Origin: Bacillus_BD oryzisoli_A
GTDB taxonomy: Bacteria; Bacillota; Bacilli; Bacillales; Cytobacillaceae
Direction: 5' to 3'
NCBI RefSeq assembly: GCF_043641075.1
Contig: NZ_JBHZRC010000014.1
Coordinates: forward strand, 1-64,000
Length of the DNA stretch: 64,000 bases
Numbering within the stretch: the first letter of the stretch is position 1; each line of letters begins with the position of its first letter. Shown here in pieces: positions 33,143 through 41,850 of this stretch. Made by a program: the position numbers and the translations under genes. The notes below the pieces were generated by a model. That model was given only the letters and a program-made list of their open reading frames with translations. It had not been told where the DNA came from and ran no database searches.

Positions 33143-34242
33143 CACCCATCAACCTCCCCAAGGATAATATCAGTAGCCCCTAGAATGACGATTAAGTTTG
33201 ATATATTTTCCCCAACAAGCAGTTTTGGGAGAATTTGAAGGTTATAGAATGATGGACGTCTAAATTTCAAGCGGTACGGTTCCTTTTTCCCGTCACTGGC
33301 AATATAGCAGCCGATTTCTCCACGTGGAGACTCAATTCTGACATATGTCTCCCCAACCGGTGCCTTAATAATTTTCGGCACTTTGGCTAATATCGCTCCA
33401 TCCTTCGGAAATTGCTCAACAGCTTGTTCAATAATTTTAAGCGTTTCTTCAATTTCAGCTAACCGCACCTGATAGCGTGCCCAGCAATCGCCGGTCGTTT
33501 GAACGGGAACATCAAATTCAAAGCGGTCATAAATAGAATACGGCTCATTTTTACGTAAGTCCCATTTCACTCCCGTACTGCGAAGATTGGTACCGCTTAA
33601 TGAATATTGGAGAGCTTCCTCCGGTGTAATCACACCAACGCCTTTTACACGGTTTAGAAAAATTTCATTTCCTGTTACCAGCTGATGGTATCCCTTCAAT
33701 TGTTCACGCATATATGGAACAAATTCTCTGACTTTATCAATCCAGCCATCTGGAGCATCCCATTTCACGCCGCCGACACGCATATAGTTAAACGTCATCC
33801 GGCCGCCGGAAAGCTCATTCAGCAGATTTAAAATCATTTCGCGATCCCGGAAGGCATAAATGAATGGGCTGGTTGCACCAATATCAAGTAAATAGGTGCC
33901 CCACCAAACAAGGTGGCTTGCCACTCGATTCAGCTCCATCGCGATAACCCTTAAATATTCAGCTCGTTCTGGTATTTCAAGCCCCATCATTGTCTCAACG
34001 GCATGACAGAGGACATAGTTATTAGTCATAGCCGCAACGTAGTCCATTCTATCTGTATACGGAATGATTTGCGTATACTGCAGATTCTCCGCCAATTTTT
34101 CTGTACCGCGATGGAGATAGCCGATGACCGGCTTTGCTTCTTTTATGATTTCACCATCTATTTTCAAAACAATTCGGAATACGCCGTGCGTACTAGGGTG
34201 CTGAGGCCCGACATTTAACAACATTTCTTCCGTTCTTAACAT
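33142..34242 (-). CDS. nuoD: NADH-quinone oxidoreductase subunit D (49 kDa)
   Basis: Peripheral-arm quinone-site subunit of 366 aa, related to the large subunit of NiFe hydrogenases. Signatures: NVGPQHPSTHGVFRIVLKIDGE with the quinone-site His, PVIGYLHRGTEKLAE, and GRMTFNYMRVGGV. The terminal residues GATDIILGEVDG close the family. The start is ATG 34242, with GAGGTAT upstream, 3 bp after nuoC. Confidence 0.95.
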   Translation of the reverse strand: MLRTEEMLLNVGPQHPSTHGVFRIVLKIDGEIIKEAKPVIGYLHRGTEKLAENLQYTQIIPYTDRMDYVAAMTNNYVLCHAVETMMGLEIPERAEYLRVIAMELNRVASHLVWWGTYLLDIGATSPFIYAFRDREMILNLLNELSGGRMTFNYMRVGGVKWDAPDGWIDKVREFVPYMREQLKGYHQLVTGNEIFLNRVKGVGVITPEEALQYSLSGTNLRSTGVKWDLRKNEPYSIYDRFEFDVPVQTTGDCWARYQVRLAEIEETLKIIEQAVEQFPKDGAILAKVPKIIKAPVGETYVRIESPRGEIGCYIASDGKKEPYRLKFRRPSFYNLQILPKLLVGENISNLIVILGATDIILGEVDG

Positions 34243-34245
34243 TGC

Positions 34246-35211
34246 TTATACCTCCACATCATATGGCTCATAATCTTTACGGAGAGGGTGACCAATCCAT
34301 TCCTCTCCCAGCATAATGCGATGGAGATCAGGGTGTCCCAGGAACTTAATCCCCAATAGATCATATGCTTCACATTCAGGCCAGTTTGCGCCAGCCCACA
34401 GAGGTACAAGCGACTCAATTTCAGGCTGATCCCGGTCAAGTTTTACCTTGATAGCAATAGGTTGGGAGTTTTTATAAGAATATAAGCTTACGTAAACTTC
34501 CATATGTGTTTGAAAATCAGTACCATGGAGCTCTGACAAATAATCAAAGCTTAGCTGTTCATTATATTTGAGATATTCAGTCACTTTATAATAGTACTCT
34601 TTACGAAGAATCAGCGTTGGCATGTCTTTGGCCAGCTTGTTAATATAGCTTTCCTCGATTGCCTCTTTTCCGATATGCTCTTCAATCACCTTGACATATT
34701 TGTCCAAATAAGGCTGGTTTGGTGACGGCTTAGCCATTTCTACTTCTTCAGCAGGCTCGGAGTCCCCACCTCCAGCGGCTTTCGCTTTTGCAGCTGCTGC
34801 GGCGGCGGCCTTTGCCTTTGCGGCGGCAATTGCTTTTGCTTTTTCATCGCCGGCATCTCCTCCGCCAGCTGCCGCTTTTGCCTTCGCTGCTGCGGCGGCC
34901 TTCGCTTTTGCAACTGCTGCGGCTTTCGCCTTGGCCTTTGCCTCGTCATCATCCGAACCGGAAGACTCACCTGCCTGCTCCTTTGCTTTCGCCTTCGCTA
35001 GTGCAGCGGCTTTTGCTTTAGCCGCAGCAGCGGCCTTTTGCTTTGCTAAATCATCTGCTGGGGCGCTTGCCTCAGTCTCTTTTAGTGATTCTGCCTGCTC
35101 CTCGGCCTTCAGCTTTGCCTGTGCAGCTGCCTTGGCTTTAGCGGCAGCTGCTGCCTTCGCCTTCGCAGCGGCTTCCTTTTTTAATTGTTCTATGTCCTTT
35201 TCTCCACTCAT
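34246..35211 (-). CDS. nuoC: NADH-quinone oxidoreductase subunit C with long Ala/Lys-rich N-terminal extension
   Basis: Protein of 321 aa. The C-terminal half (about 165-321) is the 30-kDa/NuoC fold, with YNEQLSFDYLSELHGTDF and the signature GANWPECEAYDLLGI...HPDLHRIML. The first roughly 157 residues are low-complexity: four Ala/Lys blocks (about 13-38, 55-78, 90-115, 123-147) of AKAKAAAA pattern with acidic spacers. This resembles a long helical or histone-H1-like tail, unlike the compact NuoC of about 170 aa in many bacteria. The start is ATG 35211, after a GAAGGTGATG site 3 bp past nuoB. Confidence 0.92.
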   Translation of the reverse strand: MSGEKDIEQLKKEAAAKAKAAAAAKAKAAAQAKLKAEEQAESLKETEASAPADDLAKQKAAAAAKAKAAALAKAKAKEQAGESSGSDDDEAKAKAKAAAVAKAKAAAAAKAKAAAGGGDAGDEKAKAIAAAKAKAAAAAAAKAKAAGGGDSEPAEEVEMAKPSPNQPYLDKYVKVIEEHIGKEAIEESYINKLAKDMPTLILRKEYYYKVTEYLKYNEQLSFDYLSELHGTDFQTHMEVYVSLYSYKNSQPIAIKVKLDRDQPEIESLVPLWAGANWPECEAYDLLGIKFLGHPDLHRIMLGEEWIGHPLRKDYEPYDVEV

Positions 35212-35214
35212 TTG

Positions 35215-35727
35215 TTACATCACCTTCTTCCCGGTTTTTGCCTCATAGCGGATTTTCTCCTTCAATTTATTAACTCCGTAAATGAGTGCAGCCGGGTTTG
35301 GTGGGCAACCTGGTATGTATACATCAACAGGGACAATTTGATCGACCCCTTTGACGACGGAATACGATTTTACATATGGTCCGCCTGCAATTGCACATGA
35401 TCCCATAGCGATAACCCATTTTGGCTCCGGCATTTGATCGTATAGTCTTTTTAAAATAGGTGCCATTTTTTTCGTTACTGTTCCAGCAACAATCATCACG
35501 TCTGCATGACGAGGAGAAGCCCGGAAGATGACACCAAAACGGTCAAAATCATAATGCGCTCCACCTGTTCCCATCATCTCAATCGCACAGCAGGCAAGAC
35601 CAAACGACAACGGCCACATGGAACTGCTTCTTGCCCAGCCCTTTACATTTTCAAGCGTAGATAAGAAGATATTGCGTTTAATCTCTTCCATTTCATCTGA
35701 CGAAAAACCATCATATTTTAATTCCAC
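35215..35727 (-). CDS. nuoB: NADH-quinone oxidoreductase subunit B ([4Fe-4S] N2)
   Basis: Peripheral-arm subunit of 170 aa binding cluster N2. The ligand motif GLACCAIEMM, then the Cys of MGSCAIAGGPY and the Cys-Pro-Pro of IPGCPPNP are all present. GTG 35727 is chosen because AGAAGGTG precedes it at 5 nt; the ATG at 35748 lies deeper inside nuoA and lacks a ribosome binding site. With this start nuoA and nuoB overlap by 10 bp. Confidence 0.93.
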   Translation of the reverse strand: MELKYDGFSSDEMEEIKRNIFLSTLENVKGWARSSSMWPLSFGLACCAIEMMGTGGAHYDFDRFGVIFRASPRHADVMIVAGTVTKKMAPILKRLYDQMPEPKWVIAMGSCAIAGGPYVKSYSVVKGVDQIVPVDVYIPGCPPNPAALIYGVNKLKEKIRYEAKTGKKVM

Positions 35728-36092
35728 TTTAACACCTTCTTTTTCCATGCGTATATTAGTCCGATGACTAGCATTACAACAAAGATTAGCATTTCAATCA
35801 ACGCGAAAATGCCAAGCTGTTCATAGGCGACCGCCCACGGATACAAAAATACTGTTTCAACGTCAAAAATAACAAACATGAGTGCGAAAATATAGTACGC
35901 GATATTGAATTGAACCCGCGAATCACCATATGGATCGATTCCACTTTCATAGGTGGTATACTTTGCTTCTTCAGGTTTATGCGGTCTTAGTAACTTTCCA
36001 AAGAATAACGCTACGATTGGCAAGATTATACCTAGGAGTAAAAATATAAAAACCATTAAATAATTATTTTGGTAAACATTCAATAAATCCAT
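35718..36092 (-). CDS. nuoA: NADH-quinone oxidoreductase subunit A
   Basis: Complex I membrane subunit of 124 aa with three transmembrane helices. It contains the conserved YESGIDPYGDSRVQFNIAYY loop and FVIFDVETVFLYPWAV. It is the first gene of the nuo operon. The start is ATG 36092 with AAAAGGAGGAGC upstream and a near-consensus promoter about 55 bp before it. Confidence 0.95.
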   Translation of the reverse strand: MDLLNVYQNNYLMVFIFLLLGIILPIVALFFGKLLRPHKPEEAKYTTYESGIDPYGDSRVQFNIAYYIFALMFVIFDVETVFLYPWAVAYEQLGIFALIEMLIFVVMLVIGLIYAWKKKVLKWN

Positions 36093-36130
36093 GCCTCAGC
36101 TCCTCCTTTTTGTTATCTGAAAAGTTAAAA

Positions 36131-36173
36131 TTGTAACCGATATCATTATAACACCGTTACAATTTGGTGTCGA
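36131..36173 (-). promoter_or_regulatory. nuo operon promoter overlapped by a palindrome
   Basis: Minus strand: -35 TCGACA (36168-36173), 17 bp spacer, -10 TATAAT (36145-36150). An inverted repeat TTGTAAC/GTTACAA (36131-36137 and 36156-36162) straddles the -10, suggesting an operator; I cannot name the regulator. Confidence 0.7.
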
Positions 36174-36303
36174 CATAACAGTTTTAGTAGATAAATTTGT
36201 ATATTTTTCTTGTAAAATATGGAATTGACAAGACTACTATTGAACCACTTTCCATACAAAACCCTTTCTAAACTTAACTTATTCATGAAACAACCTTTCA
36301 TTC

Positions 36304-36768
36304 TTATTTTAACTCTAAACAGTATTTTCGACCCTTGTTATTTCCATTGTTAGGTAATTTCAGTTGCTGGATGAGACGATACACTGTATCCGGTGATGAT
36401 AGATTTATAAAATCTTTACATTGACGATTAGTCATAGAATGATTCAATAAAAGATATTCTTCAATTGTTTTCATATGTGCTGTTTTAGAGGTGGTATGGC
36501 AGTTTGGAGAGAGCCATGAATAAGAGATCTACTTTATTTCAAACAGCTGACAGCTTAAGCATTGTACTCCTCTGATTAACTCAGTATTCTAAATACCATA
36601 TTGTTCAATTATATGAGATAGCACGGGTTGGTTATGTTTAATAAGGAGCTTTTTCAATTTGCAAATTTTCTTTTCATCTAGTAGGGAATGGCGTGGTACA
36701 TTTTTATCCCTATGGATTAATGTTTCTTCTATTATTATAGATTCGATAACGATGAAGAATTTGGATTA
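36304..36768 (-). pseudogene. degenerate NERD-domain nuclease-like gene (3' remnant)
   Basis: One minus-strand frame reads as a recognisable protein tail but is broken by two in-frame stops. In order: IHRDKNVPRHSLLDEKKICK, then LSHIIEQYGI-stop-NTELIRGVQCLSCQLFEIK-stop, then WLSPNCHTTSKTAHMKTIEEY and TNRQCKDFINLSSPDTVYRL, ending KLPNNGNNKGRKY. This resembles the C-terminal part of Bacillus NERD (nuclease-related domain) proteins: a CxxC...C zinc-ribbon-like segment followed by a helix-turn-helix-like tail. The NERD domain itself is gone or unrecognisable, and a further stop lies just upstream. The last 56 codons (ATG 36474 to 36304) remain open. The family name is from memory of similar proteins. 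Confidence 0.6.
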
Positions 36769-36892
36769 AAATGAAGGTGTAATGCGTGGATATTCTGCAA
36801 TAAAGGAAGCTATCGATAAAGCACTACGAAATTAGATCTTCTTATAACTCCTATGCATAAAGCCATTTGCGTTAATAGCCTAAACACAAAGT

Positions 36893-36922
36893 AAAAACCC
36901 CACTCCAGACAAGGAATGGGGC
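36893..36922 (-). terminator. terminator of the atp operon
   Basis: Hairpin CCCCA-CTCC/GGAATGGGG, followed on the minus strand by TTTTTAC. It lies about 15 bp after the atpC stop. Confidence 0.75.
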
Positions 36923-36935
36923 ATCTTATTATCTA

Positions 36936-37343
36936 TTAAAAATCTCTCTTTTGAACGTTAATCCGGTTGATCGCACGTTTTAGAGCAAGCTCAGCACGCT
37001 TGAAATCAACGTTGGATTGTTTTACTTCGTTTAGACGATGTTCCGCACGTTCTTTGGCCTTTAGTGCGCGTTCTAAATCGATATGTTCTGCTGTTTCGGC
37101 AGCTTGGGCAAGAATCGTTACTTGATCTGGACGAACCTCTAACAATCCGCCAGTTACTGCTACGAATTCTGTATTACCCCCATTTTTCAGACGAACGGAT
37201 CCGATTTGTAATGGGGCTACCATTGGGATATGGCCAGGTAAAATTCCCAGCTCTCCACTTTGAGCTTTTGTACTAATCATCTCTACATCTGACTCATACA
37301 CCGGGCCGTCGGGAGTAACAACACTGACTTTGATCGTCTTCAT
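36936..37343 (-). CDS. atpC: F1Fo ATP synthase epsilon subunit
   Basis: Central-stalk subunit of 135 aa. The N-terminal beta sandwich has KVSVVTPDGPVYESDVEMIS, GELGILPGHIPMV and FVAVTGGLLEVRPDQVTILAQ, and the C-terminal helical hairpin ends with the Arg-rich AINRINVQKRDF. It regulates coupling and ATP hydrolysis. It is the last gene of the operon, 22 bp after atpD. Confidence 0.95.
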   Translation of the reverse strand: MKTIKVSVVTPDGPVYESDVEMISTKAQSGELGILPGHIPMVAPLQIGSVRLKNGGNTEFVAVTGGLLEVRPDQVTILAQAAETAEHIDLERALKAKERAEHRLNEVKQSNVDFKRAELALKRAINRINVQKRDF

Positions 37344-37365
37344 TTTTTACCCTCCTGGTCCGAAA

Positions 37366-38778
37366 TTATACCTCTACACCCATTTGTTTTGCTTTTTCCA
37401 CAACTTCTTCAATACGGCCTACTAGACGGAATGCATCCTCTGGTAAGTGATCGTATTTACCTTCAAGGATTTCCTTGAAGCCTTTTACTGTTTCTTTTAC
37501 AGGAACGTATGAACCTGGTTGTCCTGTAAATTGCTCAGCAACGTGGAAGTTTTGTGATAAGAAGTTTTGGATACGACGCGCACGAGCTACGACAAGCTTA
37601 TCTTCATCAGAAAGCTCATCCATACCTAACATCGCGATGATATCCTGTAATTCTCTATATTTTTGTAGTGTAGATTGTACTCTACGAGCTATATCATAAT
37701 GTGCTTCGCCAACAATATCAGGTGACAATGCACGTGAAGTTGAAGCAAGTGGATCCACCGCAGGGTAGATACCCATCTCAGAAAGCTTACGCTCAAGGTT
37801 TGTTGTTGCATCTAAGTGAGCGAATGTTGTAGCCGGAGCCGGGTCAGTATAGTCATCGGCAGGTACATAGATTGCTTGAATAGATGTAACAGAACCTTTA
37901 TTTGTTGAAGTGATACGCTCTTGTAAACGTCCCATTTCAGTAGCAAGTGTCGGCTGGTAACCAACGGCAGATGGCATACGGCCAAGTAACGCAGAAACCT
38001 CAGAACCTGCTTGTGTAAAACGGAAGATGTTATCAATGAACAATAACACGTCTTGTCCTTGCTCATCACGGAAATATTCAGCCATTGTCAAACCAGTCAA
38101 GGCAACACGCATACGTGCACCAGGAGGCTCGTTCATTTGTCCGAATACCATCGCTGTTTGCTTGATAACGCCTGAGTCAGTCATTTCCCAGAAAAGGTCA
38201 TTTCCTTCACGAGTACGCTCACCAACACCAGCGAATACAGAAATACCGCTGTGCTCTTGCGCGATGTTATTGATTAATTCCTGGATAAGTACGGTTTTAC
38301 CTACACCCGCACCACCGAATAGACCAATTTTCCCCCCTTTGATGTATGGAGCAAGAAGGTCTACTACTTTAATACCAGTTTCAAGAATTTCTACTTCAGT
38401 TGATAACTCTTCGAATTTAGGTGCTTCTCTGTGAATTGCATCGCGGCGAGCATCCGCAGGAAGTGGTTCTCCTAAGTCAATCGCCTCACCTAATACGTTA
38501 AACACACGACCAAGTGTTACGTTACCTACAGGAACAGAAATCGGTGCACCTGTATCAACAGCTTCAACGCCGCGAGTTAGTCCATCTGTTGAAGACATCG
38601 CAATCGTACGAACTGTATCATCACCTAGGTGAAGAGCAACTTCAAGTGTTAGGTTGATTTCAACATCTTCATTACGAGATGCGATTCTCAATGCGTTATT
38701 GAGCTCTGGAAGCTGACCGCTTTGGAACTTTACGTCAACAACCGGACCCATAACTTGAACAACGCGTCCTTTGTTCAT
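37366..38778 (-). CDS. atpD: F1Fo ATP synthase beta subunit
   Basis: Catalytic F1 subunit of 470 aa. Walker A GGAGVGKTVLIQELI, catalytic Glu in GERTREGNDL, Walker B DVLLFIDNIFRF and the C-terminal DELSDEDKL (DELSEED-type) motif are all visible. ATG 38778 is used, 6 nt after AGGAGGG; an adjacent ATG at 38781 is too close to the ribosome binding site. Confidence 0.97.
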   Translation of the reverse strand: MNKGRVVQVMGPVVDVKFQSGQLPELNNALRIASRNEDVEINLTLEVALHLGDDTVRTIAMSSTDGLTRGVEAVDTGAPISVPVGNVTLGRVFNVLGEAIDLGEPLPADARRDAIHREAPKFEELSTEVEILETGIKVVDLLAPYIKGGKIGLFGGAGVGKTVLIQELINNIAQEHSGISVFAGVGERTREGNDLFWEMTDSGVIKQTAMVFGQMNEPPGARMRVALTGLTMAEYFRDEQGQDVLLFIDNIFRFTQAGSEVSALLGRMPSAVGYQPTLATEMGRLQERITSTNKGSVTSIQAIYVPADDYTDPAPATTFAHLDATTNLERKLSEMGIYPAVDPLASTSRALSPDIVGEAHYDIARRVQSTLQKYRELQDIIAMLGMDELSDEDKLVVARARRIQNFLSQNFHVAEQFTGQPGSYVPVKETVKGFKEILEGKYDHLPEDAFRLVGRIEEVVEKAKQMGVEV

Positions 38779-38859
38779 CATTTTCCCTCCTATTGTTCTA
38801 TGAAACAAAATTTAGGGGGTAGAGCCTTCGACCATCTCTACAACCCCATTTTATTTTCT

Positions 38860-39720
38860 TTATTCGAGGGCGGCGGCTCCGCCTACGATTTCTGTAATCT
38901 CTTGTGTAATCGCAGCCTGACGTGCACGGTTGTAACTCAAACTCAAGTTATGAATAATATCATTTGCGTTATCCGTCGCACTCTTCATCGCTGTCATACG
39001 TGCTGCGTGCTCACTTGCTTTACTGTCAAGTACGGCTCCGTAAATCAAGCTTTCAGCATATTGCGGCAGCAATACTTCCAGGATTTCTTCTGCAGAAGGC
39101 TCAAACTCATAAGAAGTTAGTTTACCTGAATTAGCAGCTAAGTCTCCGAATGGAAGCAATTTCTTCTCTGTCACATCATACTTGATGGCATTGACGTAGT
39201 GACTGTAGTACAGATACAATTCGTCAAATGTACCATCAGCAAACATGTTAACAGCATTATTTGTAAAGTCCTTTATATCTGAAAAAGAAGGCTGATCATG
39301 AAGACCAACAATATCCAGGATGACATTCATGCCTCTTTTTTTGAAAAAGTCGCGTCCTACACGGCCAAGTGCAATGATGGAAAACTCATCATTTGACTTG
39401 TGACGCTCCTTAATTGTTTGATGGACTTGACGCAAAATATTACTATTATAGGATCCGGCTAAGCCACGGTCAGCAGTGATGACAATATAACCTGTCTTCT
39501 TAACTGGACGTGATTTTAACATCGGATGATTAGAATCCTTTGCTCCAAGTGCAACAGAGGTTGTGACCTCCTGAATCTTTTCCATATAAGGTACAAAAGC
39601 ACGGGCATTTTGTTCTGCACGGTTCATTTTCGCAGCAGATACCATCTGCATGGCTTTTGTAATTTGACTCATCTTTTTAGTAGAAGTAATACGTGACTTT
39701 ATGTCGCGTAAAGATGCCAT
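38860..39720 (-). CDS. atpG: F1Fo ATP synthase gamma subunit
   Basis: Rotary shaft subunit of 286 aa. It has the N-terminal coiled coil MASLRDIKSRITSTKKMSQI, the central Rossmann-like domain (ITADRGLAGSYNSNI), and the C-terminal helix with LSLSYNRARQAAITQEITEI. The start is ATG 39720 with GGGTGG upstream, 58 bp after atpA. Confidence 0.96.
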   Translation of the reverse strand: MASLRDIKSRITSTKKMSQITKAMQMVSAAKMNRAEQNARAFVPYMEKIQEVTTSVALGAKDSNHPMLKSRPVKKTGYIVITADRGLAGSYNSNILRQVHQTIKERHKSNDEFSIIALGRVGRDFFKKRGMNVILDIVGLHDQPSFSDIKDFTNNAVNMFADGTFDELYLYYSHYVNAIKYDVTEKKLLPFGDLAANSGKLTSYEFEPSAEEILEVLLPQYAESLIYGAVLDSKASEHAARMTAMKSATDNANDIIHNLSLSYNRARQAAITQEITEIVGGAAALE

Positions 39721-39778
39721 AGGTTTTCACCACCCTTGATACAACCATTATGGTTGGCATTTCTAATCGTACGATTTA

Positions 39779-41290
39779 TTACTCAGATACTGCGAATGTC
39801 TTTTTGAAATCGTTGATCGCAGATTTCATATCATCGTCAGAAGGTAGTTCTTTTGTTGTTGCAATATGATCTAAGATTACTTCTTTACGGTTTTGGTCTA
39901 ACCAAGCTAAGAACTCAGCTTCAAAGCGGCGGATGTCGCCAACTGGGATATCATCAAGGTGTCCACGTGTTAATGCGTAAAGAATGGCAACCTGCTTTTC
40001 AACCTTTAACGGCTTGTTCAAGTCTTGCTTAAGTACCTCAACCGTACGCGCACCACGCTCTAGCTTCGCTTTTGTTGCAGCATCAAGGTCTGAACCGAAC
40101 TGTGCGAATGCTTCAAGCTCACGGTATGAAGCAAGGTCAAGACGAAGTGTACCAGCAACCTTCTTCATCGCTTTAATCTGTGCAGATCCTCCAACACGGG
40201 ATACGGATAGACCGGCGTTGATCGCTGGACGTACACCAGAGAAGAATAAGTCAGACTGCAAGAAGATTTGTCCGTCTGTGATTGAAATAACGTTTGTTGG
40301 AATATAAGCAGAAACGTCCCCTGCTTGTGTTTCGATGAATGGAAGTGCTGTGATTGAACCAGCGCCTTTTGCATCACTTAATTTTGCCGCACGCTCTAGT
40401 AAACGTGAGTGCAGATAGAATACATCCCCTGGATACGCTTCACGACCTGGAGGACGACGAAGTAATAATGATAATTCACGGTATGCAGAAGCTTGCTTTG
40501 TTAAATCATCATATACGATAAGAACGTGCTTACCGTTTAACATGAATTCTTCACCCATCGCAACGCCGGCATACGGTGCAAGATATAGTAATGGAGCTGG
40601 TTGTGACGCAGATGCAGTTACAACGATTGTATAATCTAATGCTCCGTTTTTACGTAATGTTTCAACAACCCCACGGACTGTTGATTCTTTTTGACCAATC
40701 GCAACATAGATACAAATCATGTTTTGATCAGCTTGGTTTAAGATTGTATCAATCGCAACAGATGTTTTACCTGTTTGACGGTCACCGATGATTAACTCAC
40801 GCTGTCCGCGTCCGATTGGAACAAGAGCGTCGATCGCTTTAATACCAGTTTGTAATGGCTCATGAACGGATTTACGATCCATTACGCCCGGTGCTAAATA
40901 TTCGATTGGACGAGTTTTTGTTGTATTGATTGGACCTAATCCATCTACAGGTTGTCCGATTGGATTCACGACACGTCCAATTAGTTCTTCACCAACTGGA
41001 ACCTCCATGATACGGCCTGTACGGCGAACTTCATCGCCTTCACGGATATCTGAGTATGGTCCTAAGATAACGATACCGACGTTATTTTCTTCAAGGTTTT
41101 GCGCTAAACCCATAACGCCGTTTGAAAATTCAAGAAGCTCTCCAGCCATGACATTGTCGAGGCCATGAGCACGGGCGATACCGTCACCGACTTGGATAAC
41201 CGTACCTACATCACTCATTTGAATTTCTGACTGATAATTTTCAATCTGCTTTTTTATCAGCGCGCTTATTTCTTCAGCTTTGATGCTCAT
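39779..41290 (-). CDS. atpA: F1Fo ATP synthase alpha subunit
   Basis: Nucleotide-binding non-catalytic F1 subunit of 503 aa. It has Walker A GDRQTGKTSVAIDTI near residue 170, HVLIVYDDLTKQASAYRELS, and the arginine-finger block AINAGLSVSRVGGSAQIKAM. The start is ATG 41290 (MSIKAEEISALIKKQIE), with GGGGTG upstream; an in-frame GTG at 41299 overlaps that ribosome binding site and is not used. Confidence 0.97.
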   Translation of the reverse strand: MSIKAEEISALIKKQIENYQSEIQMSDVGTVIQVGDGIARAHGLDNVMAGELLEFSNGVMGLAQNLEENNVGIVILGPYSDIREGDEVRRTGRIMEVPVGEELIGRVVNPIGQPVDGLGPINTTKTRPIEYLAPGVMDRKSVHEPLQTGIKAIDALVPIGRGQRELIIGDRQTGKTSVAIDTILNQADQNMICIYVAIGQKESTVRGVVETLRKNGALDYTIVVTASASQPAPLLYLAPYAGVAMGEEFMLNGKHVLIVYDDLTKQASAYRELSLLLRRPPGREAYPGDVFYLHSRLLERAAKLSDAKGAGSITALPFIETQAGDVSAYIPTNVISITDGQIFLQSDLFFSGVRPAINAGLSVSRVGGSAQIKAMKKVAGTLRLDLASYRELEAFAQFGSDLDAATKAKLERGARTVEVLKQDLNKPLKVEKQVAILYALTRGHLDDIPVGDIRRFEAEFLAWLDQNRKEVILDHIATTKELPSDDDMKSAINDFKKTFAVSE

Positions 41291-41313
41291 GAGTTTCACC
41301 CCTATCTACTTAC

Positions 41314-41850
41314 TTAGCGTAACAATTGACGTTCCAAACGCTCAAGCTTGCCTTTAAGGCTGCCATCAAAAATACGGTTTCCGATGCGGACTCTCACTCC
41401 GCCGAGCAAATTGGAATCAACTTTATTTTCAATACGAAGAGATTTCTTACCTACTTTAGCTGCAAATGTTGAAGAAAGTGCCTTGCTTTCCTCTTCTGTT
41501 AAAAGACGAGTGGAAAAAACTGTTGCTTCCGCAATTCCCTTTTCTTCATTAGCTAATGTAATAAATTGATCTGCCACTTGAGCAATTTCATCTTCACGAT
41601 GGCGGTCAATGAGAATTAATAGAGTATTTAGCACATACGGATTCACAGCTGAAAAGGACTTCTTAATCAACTGTTCTTTTTCCTGCTTTGAAACCTTAGG
41701 TGATTTCAAAACTGTATTTAATCCCGTATTTCCACTTACTACTTCTCTCACTACACGAAGTTCTTCTTCCATTGGTTCAAGAAGTTTTTTTTCTTTTGCA
41801 AGTTGGAAAAGAGCGTACGCATAGCGGTTTGCTACTGCTGAATTACTCAT
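41314..41850 (-). CDS. atpH: F1Fo ATP synthase delta subunit
   Basis: Peripheral-stalk subunit of 178 aa (OSCP family) linking the b-dimer to the top of F1. It has the N-terminal ANRYAYALFQLAKEKKLLE and the C-terminal KVDSNLLGGVRVRIGNRIFDGSLKGKL signature. It overlaps atpF by 4 bp. Confidence 0.95.
   Translation of the reverse strand: MSNSAVANRYAYALFQLAKEKKLLEPMEEELRVVREVVSGNTGLNTVLKSPKVSKQEKEQLIKKSFSAVNPYVLNTLLILIDRHREDEIAQVADQFITLANEEKGIAEATVFSTRLLTEEESKALSSTFAAKVGKKSLRIENKVDSNLLGGVRVRIGNRIFDGSLKGKLERLERQLLR

Noticed and set aside
34740..35248. Plus-strand and out-of-frame open frames over the nuoC 5' half
   Set aside because: They are shadows of the Ala/Lys low-complexity coding region, with no ribosome binding sites.
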